Notes: a model not told the origin generated them from the sequence alone. Shown: positions 22,568 through 35,567, counted from the stretch's first letter. The stretch is DNA of 64,000 nucleotides from [Phialemoniopsis] sp. UDSM-2020 (GCA_018873225.1 JAEILZ010000006.1:1116001-1180000), one strand, 5' to 3'. Made by a program: numbers and translations.

Positions 22568-25500
22568 TTACCTCCTGTTGAAGTTCAGGAAGCGAGACTG
22601 TTGAGAGAAAGCATGTTAGTTTTCTGATGCCTAGTGTTAACATTGCGGATTGGCAAAACTTACAGCCGTGAAGATGATGATGATGTTGCTAGCAACAAAG
22701 CAAAGGAAGATACCCAGGTCCCTCCAGCGGTTGTCGAAAGTAAAGCCCAGGGGCTCGTAGAACTGGTCGCCGACGCCGTAGGCGCAGTAGCTGCAGTCGC
22801 TCGTCGAGTTGTCCACCAGGTACCCGGCGCCGCCCCGCTCGAAGAAGGGCGCCATGTAGTCGCCGCAGGTGGTGCCGTTGGGCGCGGCAAAGAGGTTCAG
22901 CTCGTGCGGCTTGCAGACGACGGGCAGCTCGTGCAGGGCCGTCGTGACCATGCCTGCGATGAGGCGCGTGAAGGGGTCGAGCTGGAAGAGCCAGGAGCGC
23001 CAGAACTTGGGCATCTGGACCGAGGGGATGGTGACGCCGCAGAAGAGAGCGAAGGTGATCATGATGAAGGGGTCGAACTGGGACGAGATGAAGGTCGAGG
23101 GCGTCAGAGCGGCTAGCCCTTGGCCGAGGGTAACGGAGAAGAGCTCGGTGATGAGCACGATGAAGAACTGGTAGCCTGCGCGGGAGGAGTCGTGCTGGAA
23201 GCCAGGCATGTAATAGAGGGGCAGGAAGAAGCACACGGCGCAGAGGAGCGAGTAGGGCATCTCGGCGAGGACCATGGACACGGCAAAGGTGAAGGGGCTG
23301 TACATCTTGGACGAGGACTCGCGGAAGAAGATGGACCGCTTGATGTGGTACATGACCTCGACCTGGGAGATGACGAGCGCGGGCAGCACGGTGACCTGGA
23401 ACATGACAAAGACCTTGTACTGCAGCGAGGAGCGCGAGTCGTCGAGTTGTAGATAGGTGAGGCCCGTCAGGATGGCGATGACGACGTGGTTGAAGAGCCG
23501 CGTGAAGAGGTAGTTGGGCGTGCGCCAGTAGGCGAGGTTGGTGCGGTTCATGACGACGCGCAGCTGGTGCGCCAGCGACGAGGCGTACTCGCGCTCGAGG
23601 CTCGGGTCGGCGGCGCGCGAGGCCGCCATGCGCTGCTCCTTCATCTGCGAGATGGTGTCCTTCACGTTGGCGAGCTCGGAGCTCTCCTCCCAGACGTCGG
23701 CCCAGTCGCGGTTGCCGATGCGCGGCGAGGACCCGGCTCCGATGGCCTCGAGCATGAACTCGGCGACGTTGTCCGAGTCGCGGGCCTCGGCGCCGTGGCG
23801 CTTGAGGTACTCGCGCAGGACGACGGCGTCCTTGCCGATGTCGCCGAAATAGACGCAGCGCCCGCCGGACTTGAGCAGGAGCAGGCGGTCAAAGTTCTCG
23901 AAGAGGACGGCGTTGGGCTGGTGGATGGTGCACAGGATGGCCTGGCCGGCGGCGGCGAGCTTCTTGAGGAAGCGGACGATGTTGAAGGCGGACTGGGAGT
24001 CGAGGCCGGAGGTGGGCTCGTCGAGGAAGAGCAGGAGCTCGGGCTTGGCGGCGAGCTCGACGCCGATGGTGACGCGCTTGCGCTGCTCGACGGTGAGGCC
24101 GGCCTCGGGCGAGCCGACGATGCTGTCGGCGAGCTCCTCGAGCTCGAGCAGGCCGATGATCTCCTCGACGTAGGCGTACTTTTCGGCGCGGGGCGTGCTC
24201 ATGGGCTGGCGCAGGTCGGCCGAGAAGCGGAAGGCCTCGCGCACCGTCTGCGACGGGTCGTGCATGTCCATCTGCTCGGCGTACGAGGTGCTGCGCTGGA
24301 ACTGCTTGCCGGGCTTGACGCCGTCGACGAGGATGTCGCCCGTGATGACGCCGACGGTCTTGCGCGCGGCGAGGACGTCGAGGAGCGTGGTCTTGCCGGC
24401 GCCCGAGGCGCCCATGAGCGCCGTCAGCTGGCCGGGCTTGACGTATCCGTAGACCGAGTTGAGCAGGCGTCGGGTGCCGCCGGGTACGGGCACGTCATAC
24501 TTGAGGTCCTCCCAGGTCAGGACGGCCTCGGAGGTGATGTTGAGGTCGGAGCTGTCAATCTCGGTCTTCGTCTTGCGCCGCTCGTCGCGCTTGGTGATGA
24601 GCTTATCGTTGAGCTCCTGGCGCTCCTTGTTGGGCTTGTTGAAGATGGTCGCCGTGTTGCCGCCCATGCCGTACTTGACAAACTCGCCGAGGACGACGTT
24701 CATGATGAGGAAGAAGACGATGAGGCCCATGATGATGCCCCAGTTGCGCCAGAGGTCGCTGGGCGAGTACGAGAACCCTTGCTCGATGTAGTCACTACCC
24801 GAAACGGTGAGGGAGCCCGGCTTGGAGCCCGCAAGCGTGCAGACCTGGTGGTTGATGTCGTTGTACTCGGGGCCGCGCGGGATGAGCGACTCGGACGTGC
24901 ACGTCATGTCGATGCGCATGAACTCGTTCTCCATGATGCTGCTGAAGCCCAGACCGAGCACGTTGATGTAGTAGATCCACCGCAGCCAGACCTTTTGCGA
25001 CTGGTACTGAATGATGTAGCCCGACGTGACGACGAAGAAGGTGATGGCAGTGACGGTGAACTTGACCGCGTAGTCGAAGTCGGGACTCAGGCAACCGATG
25101 ATACGGAAGAAGAGCGTCATGGCGACGTTGGTGGAGAAGATCATCAGGAAGAAGATGAAGAACGCACCAGCGCTGCGGAAGAGGTTGGCGGCAAAGTAGA
25201 CGATGATCGAGAAGATGAGAATCTGCGAGACGGCAAAGACCTGGTCGACAAGAATCTGGGCGATCCACAGCGCCGACGGCCTATGGAAAGCGAACGCCTT
25301 GTGCTTGTTGACGATGGGACGGCCCAACATGGTGCTGGGCAGCTCGGAGAAGGCCTGGAAAGCGTTGAACAGGAGCGAGACGAACATGAGACCGCCCTTG
25401 CTGAAGGCGCTGGCGGAGGTCTGGCCGAGGCGCAGGTACAGGGTGGCGAGGACAATGGCGATGACGATACTGCGCAGCCAGGACAGGATAAGGGCGGTCT

Positions 25501-27197
25501 TGTCCTGCATCTTGAGGATGAACTGGCGCTTCATGAGGGCCCAGACCTGGCGCTGGAAGGGGACCGTGTAGACGGAGCGCTTGGCGCCGCGCTGCTTGCT
25601 CTCCTTGACGGCGACCTGGAAGTCCTGGTGCTTGTGCGCCTCCTCGGCGAGCTCCTCCTTGTACTTGCCCATGTCGGCGGACAGGTCGGCGGCGAAGCGC
25701 GACTCCTCGAACGCCGTGCGCAGCGAGGCCGGGTCATGGGGCGCATTCTTCTCGGAGAAGCCGGCGGCGTACTCGCGCTCGAACTCGTCGGTGCAGCCCG
25801 TGACGTAGTCGGGGGTGGTCTGGCGGGGGCGGGCGGCGAAGCCCAGGCCCTCGAAGTAGGCGCGGGCCTCGTTGGTAGGGCCAAAGTAGACCTGCTCGCC
25901 GCCGTCAATGACAAGGACCTTGTCGAACAGGTTGTAGATGTTCTCGGAGGCCTGGTACAGCGAGACGAAGGTGGTGGTCTTGTACAGGTTGGAGTAGAGG
26001 CGCAGCGACTTGACAAAGTCGAGGGCAGTCGAGGCGTCGAGGCCGCGGGTGCTGTTGTCCCAGGACAGGATGCAGGCGTTTGTGCACAGCATCTCGGCGA
26101 CACTGACGCGCTTCTTCTCTCCTCCAGAGACACCGCGGACGAAATGACCACCGACGACGGTCTTGCGGGTGTGCTCAATGTTGAACATCTTGAGCATCAT
26201 GGTGATGACGGACTCCTTGAACTTGGCCTTGTTGACGCCAGCGGGCAGCTTGCCGGCGACCTTGGTGTCGAGAGCAAAGTCGAGGGTCTGCTCGACGGTC
26301 AGGGTAGCGTGGTGAACATCGTCCTCCTGTTACTTTTGTTAGCGATCGCGTCTTTTCTGGTACTTTGCAGTGTTGCGGAGTGCTCACCTGGTTGTAGACG
26401 GCCTCACCACGGTACTGCTTGAACTCCTTGGCCGTGTACGGGCCGTACAGAACGTCGCCCTCGACGCCCGTGTACCCGTACCGCTGGTTCGCAATGGTCT
26501 TGAGGAAGGTCGTGCAGCCGGAACCGGGCTTGCCCAGGACGAGGACCATCTCGCCGGGGCGGCACACGCCCTTGAAGTTGTCGAGAAGCGTCCGCTCGAC
26601 GCCCTTGGGGCCCATGCCCAGCCAGCGCATCGCCGGCGTCACGTAGTCGAAGAAGTCGACAATGGCGTCGGGGAAGGTCTTGACCCAAATCTTGGCGCCG
26701 CCCATGCCCTTAACTGTCAGGCCGTCCCAGTACACGCCGATGTGCTTGGGGCGGATGCCGGCCTCCTGCTCGGCGGCGAGGTCACCGCGCAGGGTGGCCT
26801 CGAGGTCGAACTGCTCCATGTCCTCGGTGGACTCGGAGGCGGCAGTGGCCACGCCCGCGGCGCTGGTGCCCTTCTCGGCATCCGCCACGGAGCGCCGGCG
26901 GCTGTCGCGACTCTTGACACGGCTGGCGCGAGACAGGCTTGAGATCTCGCGCTGCAGCTCCGCAAAGTCGGCGGCGCCCTGCTCGACCGAGATGCCGGTC
27001 TGGACGCGGGTCAGGCCATTGGGGTTGTTACGGCGGGCCTCCTCGCGCAGTTCTTCGGGGTCGGCGGTGGTGGACGAGGTCGATGACCTTGGGGGCGCCT
27101 CGATTTCCTTGTCCTTGTTGTAAAAGTCCGGGTTTACGGTGGGCGGGGGCTGCGACTGGTCGCCGCCGCCCTGCTTCTCAAGATCCTTCTCCTCCAT
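22568..27197 (-). CDS. Full-size PDR-type ABC multidrug transporter (ABCG)
   Basis: Three minus-strand exons (26388-27197, 22664-26326, 22568-22597) encode 1500 aa. The last exon supplies a ten-codon tail ending SRFLNFNRR. Layout is (NBD-TMD)2. NBD1 has the PDR-hallmark Walker A GKPGSGCTT (222-230) with Cys228 in place of Lys, signature VSGGE (336-340) and Walker B ILSWDN. NBD2 has a canonical GASGAGKTT (Lys915), a degenerate LTVEQRKR signature and FLDEPTSGLD. This asymmetry is normal for Cdr1/Pdr5-like pumps. Two six-helix membrane blocks follow the NBDs, and the second ends in an extracellular Cys-rich loop. It should export azoles, plant defence compounds or other hydrophobics at the plasma membrane. 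A very long gene-free upstream region may hold its regulatory DNA. Confidence 0.96.
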
Positions 27198-30100
27198 GAG
27201 GAGAGATTACGCAACAAGTCGAATTGAATTCAAATTGGTCGGTCCTCGCGATGTTTTAGTCGATTGAGTGTGTTTGCCGACTTACACGGAGGTTTGGAAT
27301 GGCTGGATTGGCTGGGGCACTTATATGAAGGCGATAAGAACCTTAAAGAGGACCGCGCGTGCAGATCACGGAACTTCTACAGCAAGGATTGGTAGGTATA
27401 ATCCAACCTAGGAAGGACCGAAAGAATAAGATATAGAGCAATGCGTCACCCCGAGAAGCTGTGTAATTTGTAATACAAAGGGGAACAAGAGTATCACAAG
27501 GACTGCCACGGACACAGCTCCCAGAGGGTGGTGGGTTTGTTTGGGAAAGGTTGATGAGAAATGGGCGGCGCAACTCTTGTCTAAGAAAAAAAAAGGTCAG
27601 GGTGCGGTCTTCGGTGGATCCCCCCGGCAGAAGATGGACTAGGACCGGATGCGGTCAGGACGAAGAGGTGTGGATTGTGTTGATCTGGGTGTTCTGGGAC
27701 GTGGAGGGAGGGGCGAGCAGGACAGGCGAGGATCCGCCCCGAGGTCGTAGCGCCAGGGGCGGACCTCGAAAGAGACAATGAGACGACAGAGACTGACGGA
27801 AGATTTGCAACGGCATCCAAAGCAACGGGCGGTGGGGAACATCATGTTTCGCCCAAGCGTGGGTACACACCGTACGGAGCATGGCATGGTATCGGGCTTA
27901 ACTGGACTTAAGATCCCTCCCTCCCTCTGTTTTACTCATCAGCTCAGCTCACGATGAGTTAGACTCTGCCCTGTCATGTCCTGGGGGCTTGGCTCGCAGA
28001 TAGTTGCTGGGACCTCGTGTCTCCACGGAAGCGCGAGCCGGCATGTCACGGTCGAGGGTAATACAAGTCCGGGCCCACATCCGATGCCTTGTCACATTAG
28101 CGGTGGCCTACCCGTGGGTGCGGCCGTGTTAGCGAGGTTAGAAAAAAAGAGATGGTGCTTGCCGGGTACAAGGCGCAAAACCCTACCGACAATCTATTTG
28201 CCGTACCCTTCAACACTCACAGATCGTACCGGTTAGGTTTGATTAGATCTCATAGGCTGGGTCACTGAGGGAGGGAGCACCGAACGCCGAAAAGGCGTGA
28301 CAGTTTACTCGCCGGGATGACTCAAAGCTAGAAGCATATTGAAGATCTTAGCGTGGTGCGGCATGCCATGCAAATGCAGACCATCACACGAATTGCTGGG
28401 CGGTCCTTCAAGCCTCGTGCAGACAGGGCACTGATCCCATAGGCTTCGATCCCCGTGGAGCGTGGAGGGGAGAGCAGGTTTTGCTGCCAAGGATTGTTCT
28501 TTCAATCGATAAAGTAGCGGCCGAATGGGGGTAAACCTCGGGATATGGAGAAGGGCAAAAAAAGGCCTGACGTTAAATTAGGCCATTGGAATTGCGACGA
28601 TGGATTTATAAGCACTCAACAACAAACTGCGGGGCCCAAAGAAGCCAAGATCTGGTCTTCGGCACAATGGAGGCGATGTCACTCTCCTTGCTCAGGAATT
28701 ACACGATGATCCCCAGGATATCAAAGAAAAAAGGACGCAAAATAGGCAAAAGCAAGTGTGGTATATTCCGTCAAAGATGACCAGTCTCGAGAGACAAAAA
28801 GCCATCGATTGTGCATCTGACCGAACATGGCAATTGGTGTCGAGAGGGTTGCATGCCGTGCATGCATTCTGGGCTGTATCAACTGGATGGATCCCTCCCT
28901 CAGAATCAATTTTCCCAGGGGCAGAGCACCACATTTTTTCGGGCGCCTTCAGCGACCCACACAGCGGTGCCATGCCCGTAGAGATCCACTATTGACTCGC
29001 TCCTTTGACTCGCCGCCTTTTGCTGTCCCTTATCGATCAATTTTCAGACTGACTCAGTATGAATCACATTGAACGACCAGCACGCTAGCTAGGGTCAACT
29101 GTCACGTCTACCTAGTTGCCGAAATACCTAAAGTACACAAAAGCGATATGATTACATCAAATATCTTTACAGCGCATTTCAAGGCTACGGAGTACCGTCA
29201 GACATCCATGGATTGAGATGCCTATGCGGAGTTCGGAGTGCCATTAACGTTGAGGACGGTGCTTTTTTGGTGCCCCAGATCGGAGTTCTTAACTCGAATT
29301 GGAAATAATAATTCCCTTGTCACTCTCGCCATGCTGCATGCAGTCCAAGCAAGTAACAGACACACCTTCAATCTGCTCTTCTCCACATCTCACTTGAATT
29401 TTTCTTCCTGTTGTGTCCAGCCAGCTTTTCTCTACTCGGCCGAAGCCAAGCCTCTGCTCCACCGCCTACCCAACAACCCTTTCCCATGCAACAAAAGGCC
29501 TTTGGAAAGTCCTACCTCTCTGGCTAGACATAGGGCTGTTGGGGAGACTCCCACATAATGGATTTCTCCTGGGATTCTCCGATTCTCTGTTTACGTGATT
29601 AAGCGTTCGTCTCTAGTCTTTTTGTCTTGCCTACTCCGTACGTAACTAGTTTTACAACCTCCGACAAACACAACGGAGGGATCACGAGAGCCCTCTCTTG
29701 TTAGTGCTGATGCTGCCCCAGCGCATTCACCAACCAAGAGCCTCATCACCGTGCCCTTCCTACACCTTCTCTTTCGAGTCCTGCCCGTCATCCACGGGCA
29801 GAGCGATCTCACTCCGTATCTCGTATGTGGTGGCGGATGAGTCCGAGCCCATACCTCGACCGCTCTAGACTGGCAAGTGCTTACCACCCAGAGAACATCT
29901 GATTCCCGAGTCTCTTGGCTCGCTGATCGACGGCTTCTGGAAGAGACCTGGACCCCCACACGGAAAGACGCATTGGGCATGTGCATTCGATTGTTTTCAG
30001 ATAGTCGGATCCTGCCAATGGGATACGAGATTCAATGCCATTGCCTAGATGTTTCAAATCCAGTTGCCTCCCAGCGTGAATTGCAAGGTAGCTGCATGGG

Positions 30101-31652
30101 TCCACTCCGAGGACCCTGGCAAAACAAAGAAAGTTCACAGCCTCAGAGCTATCCAGGATCGACTTCCCAAACTTTCTCTTCTTGTGATGGGACAAATACT
30201 CAAACTCGGTCCTTTTTACACATGAGGTACGCGTATCGTGCCAACGTACTTCGTGCGAGATAGCGCGAGTGCACGTGGGTCCGGTGAGATGAAACATTCC
30301 CTCACCACTCCAACAACTCCAACACTACTCAGCTTATTGCTGTTAATTTGCCCATTTTCCCGACAAAGGGTCCCGTCGTCAAAAGTGACCGTCGTGAACG
30401 GTCGTCAGCCTCCAAGATTTGGAGCTTGCCAATGATGCATGCTACTGCTCGGCGGAAGAGGCATTGATAGATGCACTTAGAGACCTAGGTAAGGTACCAT
30501 AGCTACAGCTCCCCTCCGCCGTGATACTCTCTCCCATCGCCATGCCGCTTCATGTATGAACTACTTGATTAAGCTTTCTCAAATCCCCCCTGCCACTTCA
30601 TCTCGTCAAACCAAATTCAAGAGCAATACTCAGCCTCATGAGTCCTCCACTAGATGCAATACTTGCCCAAACAAACATCCTGCCCCGCCCACACGAACGC
30701 CCGGGGGGATCCGCGGCATGCGGATGCTCCACAGGCAAGCAAGAGAGATCTACTTTAAAAATGCCCAAGGACCCCCCAGCTCCCGGCGACTTTTCCCACG
30801 GGCGGATTGGTAATCCGAATCGGCAGGCAACGTGTATCCTCCGATAGTGCTGATCTCGCTCCATCCTCATGTTGTCCCAGGGAGTCCGGGCCTCCCGGAG
30901 GTTAACGGACCGCCGAGTCGGCGGACGCTAAACTCGGGCTGCCTTTGTAAGCCTTGGAACAAGACGACAACCGTCAACTTTCTCCGAAATAGACGTCATC
31001 ACCCGCTACACTCCGTAATCTTGTGACGGACGATATCCTTTCACCCTAGGCGTCACTCAACGCAGAAGAGCCAAGTCAAGAAAACGATATGAGGTTCTCT
31101 CCTCAAGACCGGGAGATGGATATTTCCATTTGTTGCTAAACAAGAGTAAAAATTAAAGTAATGCACGCGCTCCGGTCTATGATCCGCTCCATGTCCGCCC
31201 CCTGTTGGAACCCGTTCCTCCCCTTTTGCTATCCGGGGTGCCAGCGGCCAACCCAAACCAATGCACCAAGCCGTATTCAACGCAAAAGCCCCTCTGCAGA
31301 CCGTGAAGCAAGCAAAGGAATGCACGAGGCACGCTTTCTCCGCTGCTCTCATTCGAAAAGACCCAAGAACAGTGTGCACAGTTCATGCTAGCAATGTCCA
31401 TGGGTACCGAGAGTCTTGTTTCGTCACACGTGAAGAAGGGCCGAAGGGTACTTGGGAGGTGTAATAACGCCGTGCCATGCAAGGGGGAGAAGATGGGTAG
31501 TAGCCCCGGGTGGCCTCCTGTATCTGAACCACAGATGATGATTCGACTGGGAGGCCATTCCCGTCCTAGCGATGCTAATGAGATGGAGCTGTCTCTCACA
31601 GCTCTGCCTCTTGGCTCGTCGGGCCGCCGCTCTGGTGAGATGGAGCTGTTTC
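27198..31652 (+). other. 4.4-kb stretch without recognisable genes
   Basis: Between the divergent start of the ABC transporter gene and the 3' end of the CK2 regulatory-subunit gene I find only short frames of about 100 codons or fewer, with no family resemblance, no tRNA-like box pair and no transposon ends. It presumably contains the transporter's promoter and long 5' leader (near 27.2-27.9 kb). Homopurine and homopyrimidine runs are scattered. A lineage-specific small gene or a non-coding RNA cannot be excluded. Confidence 0.5.
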
Positions 31653-31672
31653 TCACAACTCTGCCTCCTGGC
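31580..31672. repeat. Imperfect tandem repeat, 36-bp homologous cores spaced 57 bp apart
   Basis: The 36-bp core beginning GAGATGGAGCTG at 31580 recurs at 31637 with three substitutions. The second copy covers the last codons and TAA of the CK2 regulatory-subunit gene on the minus strand, and the first copy lies just past the stop. A local duplication of the gene's 3' end is the simplest explanation. Confidence 0.8.
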
Positions 31673-32749
31673 CGTTAGCCTCCACATTCATAGGGCTGCC
31701 GTTCTGTGTTTGCCTCTGGGCACGAAGCCGAGCATTCCCAGGCGCCCGTCTCCGCCCTGCCGACCGGCCGCTGCTGTTCATATTCTCATCATCGTCCTCA
31801 GAGTCCGGGTGGTCCTCCGCGAACCGGCGCGCCTCGTCCAGCTCGGTGATGTCTTCAGGCTTGTCCCGCAGCCACTGCATCCGGGGACCCGAGCGCGCCG
31901 TCTCCGACACCCTGAAACCGTAGATTTTGGGCTCGTAGATCTTCGGCCTGCCCAGCGCCGGTGCGATGTTCTTGGAGTACATGCCGTTGATCATGACGTT
32001 ATCATCCAGCACTCCCGACGCGTGTAGTAGCTGCGCGCTCTGGCTCATGATCTCCGCCCCGTGTTTGCTCAGGTCGTAGTCGGGGAAGGTCAGGAGAAAC
32101 AGGGCGCCAAACGTTCTCCCGAAGAACGCGCCGTCCACCGTCTGGAACCTACTGTTGGGTGGTACATAGACGTCTAGACACGATGGGCAGAAAAGCTTGA
32201 CGGTGTGCTCGCCGGGGATGTCTGACAGGCCGACCGGGAGGGTCCTAGCTTGGCCGCAATTCGTCCTCGGGCAGACGCCAAAATGTCCCAGCTCGTACTT
32301 CTCCGACATCTGTTGAATGCCAGCACGAGAGCAGATGAATCTTTGGTGTATCAGGCCGTAGAGCATCTCTGCGGAAGACTCGATCACCGAAAGGTCGCTA
32401 GCAATTCTGCTGTGATGTCGTCTCTCGCCGTGGTGCCTCATCCTCTCCTCTCCTGACTCGTCCAGCTCCTCGTCATCCTCTTCTTCCTCTTCATCGTCGT
32501 CGTCTTCTGGCTCGACATCTAGGATCATCTGAAAATGCAAAAGTCAGCGCGACAACGACGCGATCAGTGGGCAAGAGTGGCGCGACCTACCTCCAGGGCT
32601 TCCTTGTACATGGTCACCTGATTCTGCAGGCCCGTGAGATTGAAGTCATCTTCGATAAAGTCTTCCGAGACCTCGGCAAAGTACTCGTGGCCCAAGAGCG
32701 AGCAGAAGGATGCTATCCATGACTCTGGGGTACCAGACGAGGTCGACAT
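31653..32749 (-). CDS. ckb1: Casein kinase II regulatory (beta) subunit
   Basis: Two minus-strand exons (32591-32749 and 31653-32528) encode 344 aa. The N-terminus WIASFCSLLGHEYFAEVSED, followed by FIEDDFNLTGL, is diagnostic of CK2-beta. A zinc finger is formed by Cys139 and Cys144 (CPRTNC) with Cys167 and Cys170 (CPSC), which mediates dimerisation. A long Asp/Glu run after residue 60 matches the insertion seen in yeast Ckb1 and is absent in animals. The tail after about residue 290 is Arg/Pro-rich and divergent. The subunit assembles with catalytic CK2-alpha and controls its stability and substrate choice in nucleus and cytoplasm. Confidence 0.96.
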
Positions 32750-33421
32750 GCTGACGCGGTGGTACTGGCGTTACCCCGCCAGAGGCTTGTCAGAGACTGG
32801 GATGGCAAGTTGTGGTGTTGAGGGTCGGGCTGGCGTCCCAGTGGAGGGGTATCAAATCGAGCTTGGACGGGAGGTGATCTGCGAGACGCGCGCAACTGGG
32901 CGGGAAAAGATGTGGCGATGGATATCTGCGGGTGATCAACGTCTTGACATTGCTGGTCAGAGAATGCCTGGTTAAAAATGCGACGCGGGTCGGGCAGGGG
33001 TCTATCGAGCAGGACAAAGTCGAGCTGCGGTCATGGATTGTTGATGTTGGAATTGACGCCTGGGCGGTGCAATTGCTTGGTGCGAGGAGGGGGTGGCCCG
33101 TGCTTCGTGCTTGCCCTTTCAGTCACAGTCAGATACGAGTCGCCGCCCGCACGCAGTGCGAACGCTACTTCCCCGCAGAAATGATCTTCCGCGGCTCGAC
33201 CTCGAGCTTGCCGCGATCAGATGGAAGCTGGTTGGCGTTTCTTAGTGCCCGGACCCGCCAAATTAATTAGACCCAGCCCACTGGAAACACCCCTGAAGCT
33301 TGAACTCACAGGCGCCACAGCAACATCGTCTGAAGTTTCATACTGGCTCAATCATGAGCTTCACCACCCATCACGTGCCATTTTGAAGGTACACATTCAT
33401 GATGCTGCAAACTCTCGAGAT

Positions 33422-34456
33422 ATGAGACCCTATATCGGAGGAAGAAACGCTGCCTTAACTTGCCTGTCGCGATGGAGAGTTCACTATTACAGCCATTCTG
33501 CTCGGGTCACTCCAGTGGCGGCTCTGGACGGCCCCAACCCGCCCCTTGACCACTTCAGGGAGGCCGCTTATAAGGCCGAGAAGCCTCTCATTGTTAAGGC
33601 TGTAGGCGATGAAGGCTCATTGCTTGCAGTACACAAGTGGTTTCAACCTGAAGCGCCGGGTCAGGTCCGGTCAAGAGCTCCAAAATGCACGACCACGCCG
33701 TATCTGGAGCAGTTCGCCGCGACTGTGTTTCCCTATGAGCTCATTGCCCCTCAGATGAGTGATTTTACCAAGACGGATGCAGTTCAACAGTTTCAATCAT
33801 GGCTGTCGAATTCAGGAGATGAAGCCCACACGGCTCTCGCCTCCATCCTGGCACATCATAACTCGCCGACTCACTCGGGCCAATCACAGCTCCTGCGCTT
33901 CTACGCTCCATTGGCCCTGCTCATCGCAGCACTCAAGTTCAACAAGGAACACCCCAACGCTCCTCTCACAAAGCTCTACATAGCGCAGTCCGCCCTCGCA
34001 GATTTGCCGCCAGAGCTACAGGCCGACGTCCCTGCGCCAGAGATCGTCCGCCACGCCGGCAAAGGCGATGTTTATGATTCGAGCGTCTGGCTCGGGCTCG
34101 AGCCGACCTACACGCCCTGGCACCGGGACCCGAACCCCAACTTGTTTGTGCAGCTGTGCAGCTCCAAGACCGTCAGGGTGATGCCTTCTAGGGCAGGCGA
34201 GCATGTCTTCCGGATGGTGCAGATGCGGCTGGGCCAGTCCGGCAACTCGAGGATCCGCGGGGAGGAGATGATGCTAGGGCCTGAGAGGGAGGCCCTGCAC
34301 GAGGCGGTATGGGGCCTCGATGCGGCCGATGGCCTGAAGGAGGCACATCTCGATCCCGGTGACAGCTTGTTTATCCCTAAGGGGTGGTGGCATAGCGTCA
34401 AGAGCAATTTCGCCGACGGCAGACTGAACGGCTCAGTCAACTGGTGGTTTCGGTAA
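33422..34456 (+). CDS. JmjC/cupin-8 domain protein (putative Fe(II)/2-oxoglutarate oxygenase)
   Basis: The frame is open from 33221, but the conserved part begins near an ATG at 33422, giving 344 aa; an earlier start is possible. The C-terminal half is a cupin-8 JmjC barrel: His234-x-Asp236 in TPWHRDPN and distal His324 in GWWHSVKS form the iron-binding triad, with FIPKGWWH before it. Such proteins hydroxylate proteins or tRNA, and some fungal members are orphan. Residues 5-30 are Arg/Ser-rich and could be a mitochondrial presequence (weak inference). It is divergent from the CK2 regulatory-subunit gene with about 670 bp between starts. Substrate unknown. Confidence 0.85.
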   Translation: MRPYIGGRNAALTCLSRWRVHYYSHSARVTPVAALDGPNPPLDHFREAAYKAEKPLIVKAVGDEGSLLAVHKWFQPEAPGQVRSRAPKCTTTPYLEQFAATVFPYELIAPQMSDFTKTDAVQQFQSWLSNSGDEAHTALASILAHHNSPTHSGQSQLLRFYAPLALLIAALKFNKEHPNAPLTKLYIAQSALADLPPELQADVPAPEIVRHAGKGDVYDSSVWLGLEPTYTPWHRDPNPNLFVQLCSSKTVRVMPSRAGEHVFRMVQMRLGQSGNSRIRGEEMMLGPEREALHEAVWGLDAADGLKEAHLDPGDSLFIPKGWWHSVKSNFADGRLNGSVNWWFR

Positions 34457-34628
34457 GGGGAAGGTCATATCGGGACGACAAAGTAGATTAAACTATCTAG
34501 GAGCCTTTCTTCAAAGCATGCTAGCCATGTTTCGAAGGGCTAATCGTAAGGAGAACCGTTGCGACGCCAAAACCAGGATTATCATCAGAGTGCCAAAGGG
34601 GAATCAAATGAGGATCGTGATGTCTTTA

Positions 34629-35567
34629 TCATGCCTTCTCGCTGGTCGCCGGGGCAGCGGTCTCGGGAGCAGCAGCTAGAGACTGTGTTAGCATCATGAT
34701 CATTCATCGTGGCTCGGAGATGCCCTTACCTTGGGCAGCGCTACCCTCGCCCTGCGCCTTCTCCTTCTCCTTGCCAAACACCTTCTCAAGGCCGGCAGCC
34801 TTGTACGCGCTGCCGCCGTGCTCCTCCTTCTTGAGGTCGGCGAGACGGCGGGCCTCGGTGTGGATGTCCTGCACCTGACGCTCGGCGGTGGAGTAGAAGT
34901 TGACGACGCGCTGGCCCGTGGGCGTGTTGGAGGCCTTCTCAAAGTACGAGCTGATGCCGGACCACAGGCCGCCGGCGCGCTGCGTGATGCCGTAGCTCTG
35001 GTCGACCGTCTTGGCGCGGTCCGAGGCGTGGTACTTTGAGTCGAGCTTGTTGAGGGTGTCGAGGAAGCGAGCCGAGACGCCGCGCGAGTGGTCGAGCTCG
35101 ATGGCGCGCTGCAGGGCGGCGTCGCCAATGACGTAGCCGTGGGCCAGGTACTCGGCGAGGATGCGGGTGCGCGGCTTCTCCTCCTGCGTGATCTCGTCCG
35201 AGTCGCGGTCGGCGTTGGTGGTGGCGAGGTGGGCGCCCTCCTCGTCGGAGCCGCCCGCGCCCGTGACGGTGATGTTGTTGGGGGCGAGCTTGGTGTTGTT
35301 CAGCAGCAGGGCCGTCTTGGCGGCCGTCTCCTTCTCAAAGGTGACGGTGGCGCTCTTGGTCTCGCCTTCCGAAGTGACCTGGACATCGGTGATCTTGCCA
35401 CTGGGTGTTGAGGTGGAGCGTTAGCAAGAGGGACATAGCTTCAGACGAAGGTGTAAATGTACAGTCGGTTGGGGAATCGCTTACCAGAAGCTGAAGAAAC
35501 GCTTGACCTCCTCATCGTCGGTCTGGGCCGAGATGTTCTTAACGTGGACAGTGTTTGCGCCAGACAT
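34629..35567 (-). CDS. vip1: Vip1-like RRM protein (actin cytoskeleton protein VIP1 family)
   Basis: Three minus-strand exons (35485-35567, 34730-35400, 34629-34675) encode 266 aa. An RNA-recognition motif covers residues 1-75: RNP2-like VHVKNISAQT, and RNP1-like ATVTFEKET. A central helical region (AEYLAHGYVIG, then RAKTVDQSYGITQRAGGLW) and a Lys/Glu-rich tail follow, the layout of fungal Vip1 proteins. The first intron interrupts the RRM after FFSF. The coding strand is extremely GC-rich at third positions, consistent with high expression. Vip1 homologues are abundant and linked to actin and to stress phenotypes; RNA binding is inferred from the fold. Confidence 0.9.

Noticed and set aside
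23486..26422. 978-codon open frame antisense to the ABC transporter
   Set aside because: It mirrors a GC-rich-third-position gene. The translation is an Asp/Glu/Val/Gly-biased string without domains, and the sense strand has full PDR motifs.
27198..31652. tRNA genes in the gene-poor interval
   Set aside because: I looked for paired A-box and B-box (GGTTCRANNC) signals and found none convincing; a covariance-model scan would be decisive.
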